A DNA stretch of 64,000 bases from an uncultured Desulfovibrio sp. (GCF_902477725.1 NZ_CABSIF010000008.1:148629-212628); one strand, 5' to 3'. Shown: positions 27,169 to 37,508, counted from the first letter of the stretch. Translations and numbers: made by a program. Notes: generated from the letters alone by a model not told the origin.

Positions 27169-28008
27169 ATGCGAACTATACCAAGACAAATGATAGTGGA
27201 CACTGTGGCTTCCATGTGCATGGCGGCAGGTCGCTATTTGCCAGATGACGTTCTGGATGCACTGGCAAAGGCCGAAAAGAGCGAATCCCTGGAATCCGCC
27301 AGGGGAATTCTGGCGCAACTGGTGGACAATGCGGCCCTCTCCTCCAAAACAGGTTTGCCCCTCTGCCAGGACTGCGGCCTTGGCGTGTTTTTTGTTGAAG
27401 CAGGGGAAGACGTGCGTGTGGAGGGCGGCACCCTGCGCGAAGCAATCAACGCAGGCATGGTACAGGGATACAAGGACGGCTTTTTGCGCAAATCCACGTG
27501 CGACCCCTTTACCCGTCAGAATGTGGGCGACAACTCCCCTGCCATTATCCATTTTGACCTTGTTCCCGGTGACAAAATCAAGATCACCATGATGGCCAAG
27601 GGGGGCGGTTCCGAGAATATGTCGCGCGTCACCATGCTGGCTCCGGCGCAAGGGTGGAAAGGCATTCGCGAATTTGTCATCCGGCGCGTTGCGGAATCTG
27701 GTTCCAATCCGTGCCCGCCTATTCTGGTGGGCGTGGGCATTGGTGGAAACTTTGAGCTGGCCGCTATCAACGCCAAAAAGGCTCTCATGCGAGAAGTGGA
27801 TGATGTTCACCCTGATCCCAAGGTCGCCGGAATGGAAGCCGATTTGCTGCAATCCATAAACCGCCTGGGCATCGGCCCCATGGGGCTTGGCGGCGATACC
27901 ACCTGCCTTGGGGTCAAAATATCTGTCGTTCCCTGTCATCTGGCCAGCCTGCCTCTTGCCGTAAACATTCAGTGCCACAGCTCTCGCCACAAGGAGGTTA
28001 CGCTCTAA
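27169..28008 (+). CDS. Class I fumarate hydratase, alpha subunit
   Basis: This 279-aa subunit is the N-terminal half of a 4Fe-4S class I fumarase, which interconverts fumarate and malate. Candidate cluster Cys lie in LPLCQDCG, STCDPF and GGDTTCLG. Other family marks are GGGSENMSR and VGVGIGGNFE. The start at 27169 (MRTIPRQMIVD) is chosen because ACGGAG lies about 10 bases upstream; the frame is open further up in the leader. Its stop overlaps the ATG of the beta subunit. Together with FrdABC and DcuB it links malate to fumarate respiration. Confidence 0.93.
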   Translation: MRTIPRQMIVDTVASMCMAAGRYLPDDVLDALAKAEKSESLESARGILAQLVDNAALSSKTGLPLCQDCGLGVFFVEAGEDVRVEGGTLREAINAGMVQGYKDGFLRKSTCDPFTRQNVGDNSPAIIHFDLVPGDKIKITMMAKGGGSENMSRVTMLAPAQGWKGIREFVIRRVAESGSNPCPPILVGVGIGGNFELAAINAKKALMREVDDVHPDPKVAGMEADLLQSINRLGIGPMGLGGDTTCLGVKISVVPCHLASLPLAVNIQCHSSRHKEVTL

Positions 28009-28568
28009 TGTCCGAACATTATTTGACCACTCCGCTTTCTGATGAAGCAGTGGAACAGTTGCGTATTGGCGATACCGTGTATTTGACAGGCGTCATCTAT
28101 ACGGGGCGCGATGCCGCTCACAAGCGCCTTGTGGAAGCTCTGGACGCAGGGCACCCCCTGCCCTTCGACCCCAAGGGCGCAGTTATCTATTATGTTGGGC
28201 CGTCTCCTGCCATTCCCGGCTACGCCATCGGCGCAGCAGGGCCGACCACCAGCTACCGCATGGATTCCTATGCGCCGCGCCTGATGGAACAGGGCCTCAA
28301 GGGAATGATAGGCAAGGGTATGCGCTCGGCCGACGTGAAAAAATCCATGGTCGAGCACAAGGCCGTGTATCTGGGCGCAACGGGCGGAGCGGGCGCGCTG
28401 CTGAGTGTGCGCATCAAGGAAGCCAGGGTTATCGCCTATGATGATCTGGGGCCTGAAGCCATTCGTGAACTTGTGGTGGAAAATTTCCCGGTTATTGTCA
28501 TAAATGACTGTCGCGGAGGCGACCAGTACGCAGTTCCAAAACTGGAAGAGGCGCTGGGACAAGCGTAA
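28008..28568 (+). CDS. Class I fumarate hydratase, beta subunit
   Basis: This 186-aa subunit corresponds to the C-terminal half of single-chain class I fumarases. Family marks are LTGVIYTGRDAAHKR, YYVGPSPAIPGY, GPTTSYRMDSYAP and IGKGM. The ATG at 28008 follows GGAGG by about 11 bases (AAGGAGGTTACGCTCTA) and overlaps the alpha-subunit TAA by one base, so the pair is translationally coupled. The tartrate dehydratase beta subunit is the closest alternative; context favours fumarase. Confidence 0.93.
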   Translation: MSEHYLTTPLSDEAVEQLRIGDTVYLTGVIYTGRDAAHKRLVEALDAGHPLPFDPKGAVIYYVGPSPAIPGYAIGAAGPTTSYRMDSYAPRLMEQGLKGMIGKGMRSADVKKSMVEHKAVYLGATGGAGALLSVRIKEARVIAYDDLGPEAIRELVVENFPVIVINDCRGGDQYAVPKLEEALGQA

Positions 28569-28610
28569 AAAGACGTTGCAGTAACGCTGCTACATGCCGG
28601 AGATTTTTTT

Positions 28611-28642
28611 GCGGCATCGATGGATTTGTCTGTCGATGCCGC
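28611..28642. repeat. Inverted repeat after the fumarase genes
   Basis: GCGGCATCGA (28611-28620) and TCGATGCCGC (28633-28642) are perfect inverted copies with a 12-base loop. No T run follows, so a terminator role is uncertain; the T run lies before it. It may be the 3' end hairpin of the fumarase transcript or a boundary relic. Confidence 0.4.
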
Positions 28643-28689
28643 GCCAGCGGCCCACTAACACCAATGCAGACCTTTGACCTGCCTGTTGA

Positions 28690-28887
28690 GATAAAAAGGC
28701 TTGTACCGAGGCCAAGGTGAAACCATTTTGGTTTCAGGCCATCCCGCATCTGGCTGCCGCCATTTTCTAGCCCAGGGGTAAGAACCTCTTTGCCATCCAG
28801 CACGCCCTGCGACACGAAAAACAGACAACCACGGGCAAATATCTGCACATCCTTGGAGCATTCGCGGAAGTTTCGGATGTGCCTTGA
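28690..28887 (+). pseudogene. Decayed C-terminal fragment of a phage-type tyrosine integrase
   Basis: One frame from 28690 to the TGA at 28885 reads as the catalytic end of a phage integrase with a TAG stop inside (28768-28770). Before the stop it reads VKPFWFQAIPHLAAAIF, where functional relatives have H-x-x-R-H (FHAIRHL); the His and Arg are now Gln and Pro. After the stop it reads IQHALRHEKQTTTGKYLHIL, matching the usual LRH...TT..YLH end with the catalytic Tyr. Upstream of 28690 a stop closes the frame. It is clearly non-functional and marks a former mobile element at the edge of the accessory region. Confidence 0.7.
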
Positions 28888-29487
28888 GCGCATTGGCAAG
28901 CCGTGGGCCTGACGCCCTCCCCTTCTACCCTTCCGCGCTTTTACGGAAAAAGTAACCTGCACACGTTAAGCCACTTTTTGTTCTGCATGCCCTGTTGACC
29001 CACAGGAAACCTGCCCGAACGATTTTTAAAGTCCCATGCTGTTTTTGGCTAGCGGGCTCAATATCTAAACAGCGATAGCACGGGGACTGTCGCCGACATA
29101 AAGCACAAGTTTTTGCGGCATAGACCAACACCTTTGTCAGGCGGCTTCACATAAGCCGCAGTGCTTGTGGCCCCTTGTCACCACTCTAAATCCCACATGC
29201 ATTGAAGCAAGCCCGCAGACGCACAGCCTGGCGGGCTTGCTATTCTTGTGCATTCATAACAATAAAAACAAATTATAACAGTTGTTTGAGATACATTTTA
29301 AATCTAGGCCAGCCCTCATTACAGCAAACAGCCGATAATCGAACCGCATTTCCACACATAAATATTCGGGTATAAATTTTTATTTGCACTAGTTATTAAT
29401 AAGTTTCATATACCTATAATAAACCGAGCAATCAACTAATATTTACATATCGTTGCACCTATTATCGATTATTAGTATACACCCGCG
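28888..29487. other. Gene-free, AT-rich stretch upstream of the two-partner secretion genes
   Basis: I see no convincing gene here. A 10-bp perfect hairpin (GCAAGCCCGC 29207-29216 with GCGGGCTTGC 29231-29240) may be a terminator. From about 29250 the sequence becomes strongly AT-rich and probably holds the promoter of the TpsB gene, but I cannot assign definite -35 and -10 boxes. Confidence 0.5.
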
Positions 29488-31218
29488 ATGCAAAAAATAG
29501 CTGTATGCCTCACGGTGATTCTGTTGTTTATGCAGAATGCTTATGCCGCCGCGCCCATGCCGTCTTTTTCTCCTGATCGAGCTACAGAGTTACACGATCA
29601 GCGTCTGCGAGAGCTGGAAGATAACCAGCGCCGCAGGATGCTTCTTACCCCGCCCACAGAGCAGCCAGAGCCAATCCAGCCTCCAGCGCTTAAGGAAACT
29701 GGCCCCTGCGTACCCATCAAGACAATCAGTGTGGAAGGGGCCACCCTGCTCTCCTCGCGCCAGGTGCGGGCAATCACGCAGGCGCACGAGGGGCAATGCC
29801 TTACGCTGGGCGGCATCAATACGGTGCTGCAAGAGCTCACCAACGCCTATGTCCAGAAAGGCTATGTGGGTTCCCGGGCGGTGCTTGAGCCGCAGGATCT
29901 TTCACTTGGGGTGCTACACATCCGTGTTATTGAGGGTCGGGTGGAATCTATTGAAATGTCGCCCGGTTCCACCATGAACGCCCGCCAGCTCAAAACAATC
30001 TTCCCATTTGTCAAAGGCTCTGTTCTCCAGTTGAGGGATATTGAGCAGGGTCTGGATCAGCTCAACCGCCTGCCTTCCAACCGGGCCACCATGTCCATAG
30101 CGCCGGGTTCGCAGGTAGGCGAAAGCAAGGTGGTTATTGATAACGTGCAGGAACGCACGTGGCGGCCCAGTGTCGGCTTCGACAATCTGGGGCAGGACAC
30201 GACAGGCCGTGCGGAATACACCCTGGGATTGGAAAAAGACAACTTCATTGGCTGCAACGACCAGTTTTCGTTCTATTACACAGGTTCCATGCCCCAAGTT
30301 TTCGGCCAGTTCAAAAATGACTGGGAAGGCGCGAGCGAGAGCTTCACCGGGCTGTTTTCAATCCCGTTTGGCTATTGGATTCTCAGCGGCAGCGCCAGCC
30401 GCTTCAATTACACCACGCAGATATACGGATTGAATCAGGCCTACACCAGCAGCGGCACCACCTCTGCCATGCGCCTCGCACTGGACAGGGTTATCTGGCG
30501 GGACGGCAACGGCAAGCTCTCTCTGGGCACGTTTATTCAATACAGAGACGTGGAAAACCGCTTTGAAGACGTGCGTCTTTTGGCCAGCAGCTATCGGCTT
30601 ACCACCACAGGGCTTGCGGCCAGTTATGTGCGCCGCATACTTGGCGGCGTGCTGACCCTCCAGGCGGAGCAGATCTGGGGCGTTCCCAATATGTCATGGA
30701 GTGTTCCCGGCCCGGAAACCTCCACCACTCCCCACACGCGGTTCAGCAAAACCACTGGCACGGTCGGCTGGCAGCGGCCATTCGAGATCGGCCAGCAGCA
30801 ATGGTCGTGGAATCTTACGGCCTTTGGTCAAACCAGCGAGCAAACCCTGTACGGCGCGGAGCGCCTGTATGTGGGCAGCCCCTACACTGTGCGCGGATTT
30901 CGCGAAACACCCGTGGGCGGTGATTGCGGGGGCTATATGCGCAACGAACTGGCCTGGACTGTTCCGGCAAAGATTCTGGAACCTGTGAAAGCCTCACCGC
31001 TTGGGCCAGTGCAACTCTACGCGGCCTACGACTACGGGGGCATAAGCCGTGATGGCAAAGACCCCTACGAATGGGGCGAGCTGACAGGCATGAGCATCGG
31101 CGTGCGCACCAGCGGCAAGCTTTCGGTGCAGGCATCGTGGTCAAAACCGCTGACAGCGCCGGATTACGTGCAGGATAAGGGCGATGTTTGGTCAGTAAGC
31201 GTGCGTTACACCTTTTAA
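29488..31218 (+). CDS. TpsB outer-membrane transporter of a two-partner secretion system (ShlB/FhaC family)
   Basis: This 576-aa protein has a signal peptide (about 1-20, ending AYA), a Gln/Glu-rich N-terminal segment, POTRA-type repeats (about 75-230, with ISVEGATLLSS) and a C-terminal 16-strand-type barrel ending in aromatic Phe (SVRYTF). In this family the POTRA region binds the TPS domain of the partner and the barrel exports it without ATP. The exoprotein gene starts 111 bases downstream on the same strand. No clear ribosome site precedes the ATG, and the upstream DNA is AT-rich, which suggests acquired DNA. Confidence 0.92.
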   Translation: MQKIAVCLTVILLFMQNAYAAAPMPSFSPDRATELHDQRLRELEDNQRRRMLLTPPTEQPEPIQPPALKETGPCVPIKTISVEGATLLSSRQVRAITQAHEGQCLTLGGINTVLQELTNAYVQKGYVGSRAVLEPQDLSLGVLHIRVIEGRVESIEMSPGSTMNARQLKTIFPFVKGSVLQLRDIEQGLDQLNRLPSNRATMSIAPGSQVGESKVVIDNVQERTWRPSVGFDNLGQDTTGRAEYTLGLEKDNFIGCNDQFSFYYTGSMPQVFGQFKNDWEGASESFTGLFSIPFGYWILSGSASRFNYTTQIYGLNQAYTSSGTTSAMRLALDRVIWRDGNGKLSLGTFIQYRDVENRFEDVRLLASSYRLTTTGLAASYVRRILGGVLTLQAEQIWGVPNMSWSVPGPETSTTPHTRFSKTTGTVGWQRPFEIGQQQWSWNLTAFGQTSEQTLYGAERLYVGSPYTVRGFRETPVGGDCGGYMRNELAWTVPAKILEPVKASPLGPVQLYAAYDYGGISRDGKDPYEWGELTGMSIGVRTSGKLSVQASWSKPLTAPDYVQDKGDVWSVSVRYTF

Positions 31219-31329
31219 CGCCAGCACTGGCAGATGCCGCAGCCACCTGATGCCTGCGGTACGAAGCAGAGCAACCGTTTGGAATAGCTCAGGCTCAATT
31301 TGCCTGATATTTACACTCAGGGAATCATC

Positions 31330-34300
31330 ATGGAATACCGTACACCAATACACTCCGTGGCATTGTGCGCCATACTTTCGGCGCAACTGATTCTTTCCCC
31401 CATTTTTGCCGCATCCGCATTTGCTGCGGGCGGGGTAACCCCCGACCCCAACGCGCCCGGCAGCAAGCGCCCATCCATGGATGTTTCGGCCAACGGTGTT
31501 CCGCTCGTCAATATTACCGCGCCCAACAGCTCGGGGCTTTCGCACAACCAGTATTCAGACTTCAATGTGCACCAGCAGGGCTTGATTCTCAACAACAGCT
31601 ATCGGACTGTTAATACGCAGATTGGCGGCATCATTACGGGCAATCCCAATTTCCACGGCGATTCTTCCCGCGAGGCCAGCACCATTCTCAACGAGGTGAC
31701 AAGCGCCAACCGTTCGCGTATCGAGGGCTACATTGAAGTGGGCGGCCGCCCTGCGGATGTTATTCTGGCAAACCCCAACGGCATCACGGTTAACGGCGGC
31801 GGCTTCATCAATGTGCCGCGCGCAACGCTGAGCACCGGCGTGCCGCAGGTAAACCCCGCCGGGGCGCTGACCGGGCACGAAGTGCAGCGCGGCGATATCA
31901 GCATTGAAGGCGCTGGCATAAATGCGGACAATACCGATGCCTTTACCCTGCTGGCCCGCACCGCCTCCGTTGAGGCCCAGGTTCGCGGCAAAAACGTCAC
32001 GGTAGTGGCTGGCAGAAACAACATTGCCACCGATGGCACGGTTACGCCGCTGGCGGATGATCCTGCCAATCCCAAGCCGCAGGTTGCCATTGACTCCTCT
32101 GCCCTTGGCGGCATGTACGCCAACCGCATAACCCTTGTCGCCACAGAAAAAGGCGTTGGCGTCAACCTTGAGGGCACGGTGCAGAGCGCAGACCAGATGG
32201 TTATTACCGCCGATGGCAAGCTGCGCCTGCGCGAAGCCTCGTCGGGCGGTGATGCCATGCTTGCAAGCAATACGGAAATCCGTGTGGACGAAAGCGCGGC
32301 GGCGGCAAAAAGCCTCGGAGTCTCCGCGCCAAGTGTTTCCACCCCCGGCGTACTGGCTGCTGGCGAAAATCTATCCATACAGGCAAACGCTCTGGCTCTG
32401 GAACCAGGGGCGAGGGTTGTTTCAGGCGTGGATTCTTCCGGCGGGCTTACGCAGCATGGCAAAACAACCATTGTTGCCGACACGCTGGAGGCCAATCAGG
32501 CAAAGGTGCTTTCTGGCGGCAGCGTGGGCATTGCGGTTAACAATACAGCCAATGTGCGATCTTCAACCATATCCGTTCAGGATGCCCTGCTTTTGACTGG
32601 CGGAACCTACCTTTTGTCAGACAGTCTGGTGCAGGGGCAGAACCTTGGCCTGGACGTGCGCCAGTTGACCGTTGCCGGAAAATCCACCGTAGAAGCGTAC
32701 ACCAATCTGGCTGTGAAAGCCGCGTTGATGGAAGTGCAGGACAGCGTGTTGCGCGCTGCTGCGGATGCCCAATTTCAGGCAGGCAGCGCCACGGTGGACG
32801 CCACAGGCAGCATTGCCGCAGCGAATGACCTGATCGTTACCTCTGACGACATGATCTTGCGAGGCGGATTTGTTTCCGCCGGGCAGGATGTTGCAATCTC
32901 GTCAACAACCCTGAGCAACATTGGCGGCGTGATCTATGCCGCAAGAGATCAGCAACTGGCCACGGCAGGTCTGCTGCTCAACGATGGCGGCGAAATATAC
33001 GCCGGGCGCAATATTGCCATCACATACATGGGCAATACGCGTTCCAACGTAGTGCGCAATATTTCAGGCACAATATCAGCCGGGGATACGTTAAGCATAA
33101 ATGCCGCTACAGTAGAAAACAAGAAACGAGAATTTGAAATTGCCTCGCGGGGAAATCACGTTTCCTCATATTCCTGGCATGAATGCAACGCGGCACTTCT
33201 TGGGCACGGCTGCGACAGAAGGCAACTGTGGTATTACGTCAACGAATATAACGACTACATTCTCAAGGATTCACCTTCAAGCCAGATGCTGGCGGGTGGG
33301 GACATCATAATTGGCGCTGATTTTCTTAACAACGAATACAGCACCATTGCGGCGGGTAAGAATCTTTCCGCTACGGCGGGCAATGCCGTAAACAAGGACG
33401 GCGTGCTGCAACACACCAAGACTACCCGTGAAACCATGAAGGGCTGGGATTCAGACGATGACTTTACCGGCGAGTACTTTCGCTCGTACAAGGAAGAGTT
33501 CACCGAAATAGGGCGCTCGCCTGCGGTGTTTTCCGCCAATTCAGGCCTGTACATGAACGTTTCTGGCACGTTTAGCAATTTGAGCCAGCGACAAGGCATT
33601 TCCCAGCCCAACAGCAATTCTGCCAGCAAGGGGTATCCATTTTCCGGCAGCCCCATGTTCCACGCCGTAGACTCGCCTGGCCACCATTATCTGATAGTAA
33701 CCGACCCCCGGTTCACCAATCTGGGCAATTTTTATGGTTCGGATTACTTTCTCAGCCGCGTTGGGCTGGATCAGAAGCGCCAGCAGGTGGTTTTGCTGGG
33801 CGATGCATTCTATGAAACACGCCTTGTGCAGCAACAGATTCTTGAAAGCACGGGCAGGCGTTTTCTTGGCGGCTACAGCACCGATGCGGATCAGATGCGC
33901 GGGCTCATGGACGCGGCGGTTGCCCAGCAGAAGGATCTGAACCTGACGGCTGGCGTGGCCCTCACAGCGGCGCAGGCAGCAGCCCTTACGCAAGATATGG
34001 TCTGGCTGGTGGAGGAGGAATACATGGGGCAAAAGGTGCTTGTGCCCCATGTGTATCTGGCATCGGCCACCAGGGAGGATATCACCGCCGGGGGCGGCGT
34101 TCAGGCCAAAAATGTGTACATCAACGCGGGCAAGGGAGTGCTGAACGAAGGGATCATAAGCGGCGGCAGCGTCAACATCGCCTCTGTCGATATCAGCAAT
34201 ACTGGCGGCCTGCTGCGCGGCGGCGACCTGAATCTTACGGCGCTGAACAACATCAGCAACAGCAGCGGCTTTATGCAGGGCACCAACATTGCCATGCAGG

Positions 34301-37300
34301 CCGGCAACAACATAACCTCACAAACCCTTACCACCAGAGATCCCGGCAATGCAGCCAACATCCATGTGCTGGCGCAGGCGGGCATTGAGGCCAAAAACAG
34401 CGTAACCGCCGTGGCTGGCAACGATGTTTCCATCACGGGCAGCACCCTGAATGCTGGCGGCGACATTGCCTTGCAGGCCGGACGAAATATGACCGTTGGC
34501 ACGGTTACGGAAGAATTCCATCTGGGCGACGGCGTCCACAGCCGTGAAGACCGGGTAACGCACACCGGCTCAGCCGTGGCCGCAGGCGGCAACCTCACCA
34601 TGACCGCCGCCAATGACATGACCGTGGCAGGTTCGCAGGTAGTTGCCGGGGGCAATGCCGTGCTGGCGGCTGGCAAGAGCCTCTCTGTCGTCTCGGTGCA
34701 GGATACCTTCAGTTCGTTTGTCAAAACCAAATCCGGCAACGGCGGATTGTTCTCCTCCAGCTCCAAAAAAACGGTCACGCAGGATTACCACACCAACAAG
34801 GCTTCCACAGTCGGCGCGGGCGGCAACCTTACCCTTGCGGCGGGCGTAACCGGGCTTGGGCATGCCACGGTTGTGGGCTCCAACCTTGTCAGCGCGCAAG
34901 ACCTCTCGGTGCTGGCCTCTGGCAATATCAACGTGGTCTCCGGGCAAAACAGCTCTTATTTTGCCTCCACCAAGTCCACCACGGGCGCATTGGGTCTCAG
35001 CTCATCTTCCAAGGCCAGCGGCAGTTCTTCTGTCACGCAGGTGGCGTCAAACCTTCTGGGGCAAAATATTACCCTTGATGCTGGCAAAAGCGTGGGCATT
35101 GCGGCCTCCAACTTCATCGCCCAGCAAAACCTCAGCCTCACAGCGCGCAATGGCGATGTAAGCGTGCTCGACGCCGCCAATCAGTCGGCTTCATGGTCGT
35201 ACAAAAAGCAGAGCGGCTTCGGCCTGGGCGGGGGCGACACCTTCAGCAGCTTTTTTGGCACTGAGGGCAAGCGGGAGCAAAACGCGCGGGGTACCAGCGT
35301 GGGCTCAAATCTCACGGCCGGGCAGGACATAACTGTTGCCTCCTCGCGCGATACATCCGTTGTTGGCTCCAGCCTCTCGGCAGGCAACAACGTTACCATC
35401 AACGCGGGCCGCGACGCCAATATTCTGGGCGGCACCAACACCAGTTCGTCCAGCAAGGAGAAATTTTCATCGGGATTCGGCGTGGAGGGCATTCTTGGTC
35501 TGGACAAAACCAGCTTCTTCCTTGGCTACCAGCAGACGGGCAAGGGCGAAGACCGCGACAAGACAACAAACACGGCAAGCCAGATTGCGGCCAAAAACAC
35601 CCTCACCGTAAAAGCGGGCCAAAACGTCAACATGTCCGGCTCAAAACTGGTCGCAAACCAGGATTTGAACATGGCCGCTGGCAAGGATATCAATATCTTG
35701 CAGGCTACGGAAACCGAAAGCGTAAGCAATTACGAAAAAAGGCTGCGCGCCGGGCTTAGCCTGACCCTGTCGCAAACTGTCACCACCACTGCCAAAAACG
35801 CCTATGCGGCGGGCAAACAGGCCGTGAGCAATGCGGAGGAAGCAAACGTAATCGGCGCGGGCCAGCAGGCATATGAGGCCTACAACACCGCGCAAGCCAT
35901 CACCGACCCCAAGGGCGAGGCCAGTTTGACCGTGGGCGTTAGCTCATCGTGGAAGAGCAGCGAGAGCTATTCTTCCACGGCAGTGCGGTCAGAGCTGCGC
36001 GCCGGGCGCGACATGTCGCTGGCCGCCAATCGCGATGTGAGCATGCAGGGTACGCAGGCGCAAGCCGATAGAGATCTGACCATAGCCGCAGGGCGGGACA
36101 TCAAAATTACCGCCGCGCAATCCTCGCAAAGCTACTCCAGCGATTCGGGCAAAATTGACGCCAGCGCGGGCATTGCGGCGACGGCAAGCAAGGGCGGCTA
36201 CTCTCTGGGCATAAAGGGTTCATTGGCTCTTGGCGGTGAGGTAACTGACGGAACCTCCCATACCAACAAGAATGCCAAGCTGGTCGCCGGGGAAAAGCTG
36301 ATCACTGTTTCCGGGCAGGATACCAGCGTGGCTGGCGGCAACCTGACAGGCAAGGATGTTGACATGCATGTGGGCCGCAACCTGAACGTTTCCAGCGTGC
36401 AGGATTCCAGCTCGTTCAACCGCAACAGCTTCAACGTGGGCGCTGAGGCAACCGTGGGCTATGGGGCAAATGTCCAAGTGAAACAGGGTGCAAGCCTCGG
36501 CTTTGAATACAACACTGGCCGTAGCCGCACCGTTGGCGAGCAGACCTCCATCTTGGGCAGCAACAGCGTAAACATCTATACGGAAAACAATACCCATGTG
36601 GCCGGGGCCATCATTGCCGCCCTCAACGACAACCTCAAGCTCAACACAGGCTCGCTGAGTTACGAAAATATCGTGGGTAAAACGACACAAACCAGCGTCA
36701 GCGCGGGCATCAACTGGGCGCGGTCCTTTACGCCGGAAAAAGAGGGGGGGCAAGGTTCTGCTACAGATAAAGGTGACGCCAGCCAAAAAGGACAAGCTAA
36801 TAAACTCGATCCAGTAAACCCGCCTGAGAAGTCAGGCACCCCCAAGGAAGATGAAAACGCCCCCAAACTCTATGAAGGTGCGAGTCCGTGGATGACAACC
36901 TTGGTCAACAACCAAAAAGACTGGAAGGATGCTTGGAAAGGCTTCAAAGAGAAGACCCTTCACAATGCTTCACCGGGTGCATTTTCCTATAGCCATCGGG
37001 AAACTACCCAAACGGCCTATGCCACTATCGGCAAGGGGGATATCACTGTGCGCAATAATCCCGGCCAGTCACTGGACGGCCTGAACCGTGACCCCAATAA
37101 TGCCATGCGTACAGAAACCACTTCGGATTGGGATATAACTTTGAAACCAGATTTCAGCTATGTGGACAAAGCCCTTGATCCCAACCTGTCCACCAACATA
37201 CTCAATTCGCTGCATGAAGTAGCGACTAACCCGAGCGGTTTTTTTCAGCGGATATTCTCGGGTTTGACAGGTGGCGATAAAAAGAAGGACGAAGCCAAAG

Positions 37301-37455
37301 GCAACGGTGGGGCTGATAGCAACGCGCCAGAAAACAATAACTCTAAAGCTGCGGAACAAGCATGGCGGGATCTTCGTAGTGATCCCTTGGGTTTTCTCCT
37401 AAATGGATTTAGGGAGATGCTTTCCTCCCCCTCCCCATCAACCAACAAAAAGTGA
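31330..37455 (+). CDS. TpsA filamentous hemagglutinin-like exoprotein (2041 aa)
   Basis: A signal peptide (about 1-36) precedes a TPS secretion domain (about 40-300) with NVHQQGLILNNS and the NPNGI motif near residue 148. A long series of beta-helix hemagglutinin repeats follows (about 300-1800; recurring GGN.T and AG.D blocks). After a charged linker near 1820 comes a module with YATIGKGDITVR and GLNRDPNNA, which resembles the region before toxins in CdiA-type proteins. No VENN motif and no recognisable toxin follow; the protein ends about 130 residues later. It is probably a secreted adhesin. A GGGA lies 5 bases before the chosen ATG. Confidence 0.9.
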   Translation: MEYRTPIHSVALCAILSAQLILSPIFAASAFAAGGVTPDPNAPGSKRPSMDVSANGVPLVNITAPNSSGLSHNQYSDFNVHQQGLILNNSYRTVNTQIGGIITGNPNFHGDSSREASTILNEVTSANRSRIEGYIEVGGRPADVILANPNGITVNGGGFINVPRATLSTGVPQVNPAGALTGHEVQRGDISIEGAGINADNTDAFTLLARTASVEAQVRGKNVTVVAGRNNIATDGTVTPLADDPANPKPQVAIDSSALGGMYANRITLVATEKGVGVNLEGTVQSADQMVITADGKLRLREASSGGDAMLASNTEIRVDESAAAAKSLGVSAPSVSTPGVLAAGENLSIQANALALEPGARVVSGVDSSGGLTQHGKTTIVADTLEANQAKVLSGGSVGIAVNNTANVRSSTISVQDALLLTGGTYLLSDSLVQGQNLGLDVRQLTVAGKSTVEAYTNLAVKAALMEVQDSVLRAAADAQFQAGSATVDATGSIAAANDLIVTSDDMILRGGFVSAGQDVAISSTTLSNIGGVIYAARDQQLATAGLLLNDGGEIYAGRNIAITYMGNTRSNVVRNISGTISAGDTLSINAATVENKKREFEIASRGNHVSSYSWHECNAALLGHGCDRRQLWYYVNEYNDYILKDSPSSQMLAGGDIIIGADFLNNEYSTIAAGKNLSATAGNAVNKDGVLQHTKTTRETMKGWDSDDDFTGEYFRSYKEEFTEIGRSPAVFSANSGLYMNVSGTFSNLSQRQGISQPNSNSASKGYPFSGSPMFHAVDSPGHHYLIVTDPRFTNLGNFYGSDYFLSRVGLDQKRQQVVLLGDAFYETRLVQQQILESTGRRFLGGYSTDADQMRGLMDAAVAQQKDLNLTAGVALTAAQAAALTQDMVWLVEEEYMGQKVLVPHVYLASATREDITAGGGVQAKNVYINAGKGVLNEGIISGGSVNIASVDISNTGGLLRGGDLNLTALNNISNSSGFMQGTNIAMQAGNNITSQTLTTRDPGNAANIHVLAQAGIEAKNSVTAVAGNDVSITGSTLNAGGDIALQAGRNMTVGTVTEEFHLGDGVHSREDRVTHTGSAVAAGGNLTMTAANDMTVAGSQVVAGGNAVLAAGKSLSVVSVQDTFSSFVKTKSGNGGLFSSSSKKTVTQDYHTNKASTVGAGGNLTLAAGVTGLGHATVVGSNLVSAQDLSVLASGNINVVSGQNSSYFASTKSTTGALGLSSSSKASGSSSVTQVASNLLGQNITLDAGKSVGIAASNFIAQQNLSLTARNGDVSVLDAANQSASWSYKKQSGFGLGGGDTFSSFFGTEGKREQNARGTSVGSNLTAGQDITVASSRDTSVVGSSLSAGNNVTINAGRDANILGGTNTSSSSKEKFSSGFGVEGILGLDKTSFFLGYQQTGKGEDRDKTTNTASQIAAKNTLTVKAGQNVNMSGSKLVANQDLNMAAGKDINILQATETESVSNYEKRLRAGLSLTLSQTVTTTAKNAYAAGKQAVSNAEEANVIGAGQQAYEAYNTAQAITDPKGEASLTVGVSSSWKSSESYSSTAVRSELRAGRDMSLAANRDVSMQGTQAQADRDLTIAAGRDIKITAAQSSQSYSSDSGKIDASAGIAATASKGGYSLGIKGSLALGGEVTDGTSHTNKNAKLVAGEKLITVSGQDTSVAGGNLTGKDVDMHVGRNLNVSSVQDSSSFNRNSFNVGAEATVGYGANVQVKQGASLGFEYNTGRSRTVGEQTSILGSNSVNIYTENNTHVAGAIIAALNDNLKLNTGSLSYENIVGKTTQTSVSAGINWARSFTPEKEGGQGSATDKGDASQKGQANKLDPVNPPEKSGTPKEDENAPKLYEGASPWMTTLVNNQKDWKDAWKGFKEKTLHNASPGAFSYSHRETTQTAYATIGKGDITVRNNPGQSLDGLNRDPNNAMRTETTSDWDITLKPDFSYVDKALDPNLSTNILNSLHEVATNPSGFFQRIFSGLTGGDKKKDEAKGNGGADSNAPENNNSKAAEQAWRDLRSDPLGFLLNGFREMLSSPSPSTNKK

Positions 37456-37508
37456 TGCACCAGAGTGCATGCTGCCTACTGTCTCAACAATAAAAAGTGA
37501 GAACTTCC

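Noticed and set aside
28498..28962. 154-codon minus-strand frame
   Set aside because: It overlaps the fumarase end and runs antisense to the integrase relic; no family resemblance.
31330..37455. Classification of TpsA as a complete CdiA toxin
   Set aside because: No VENN motif and no recognisable toxin domain after the pre-toxin-like module.
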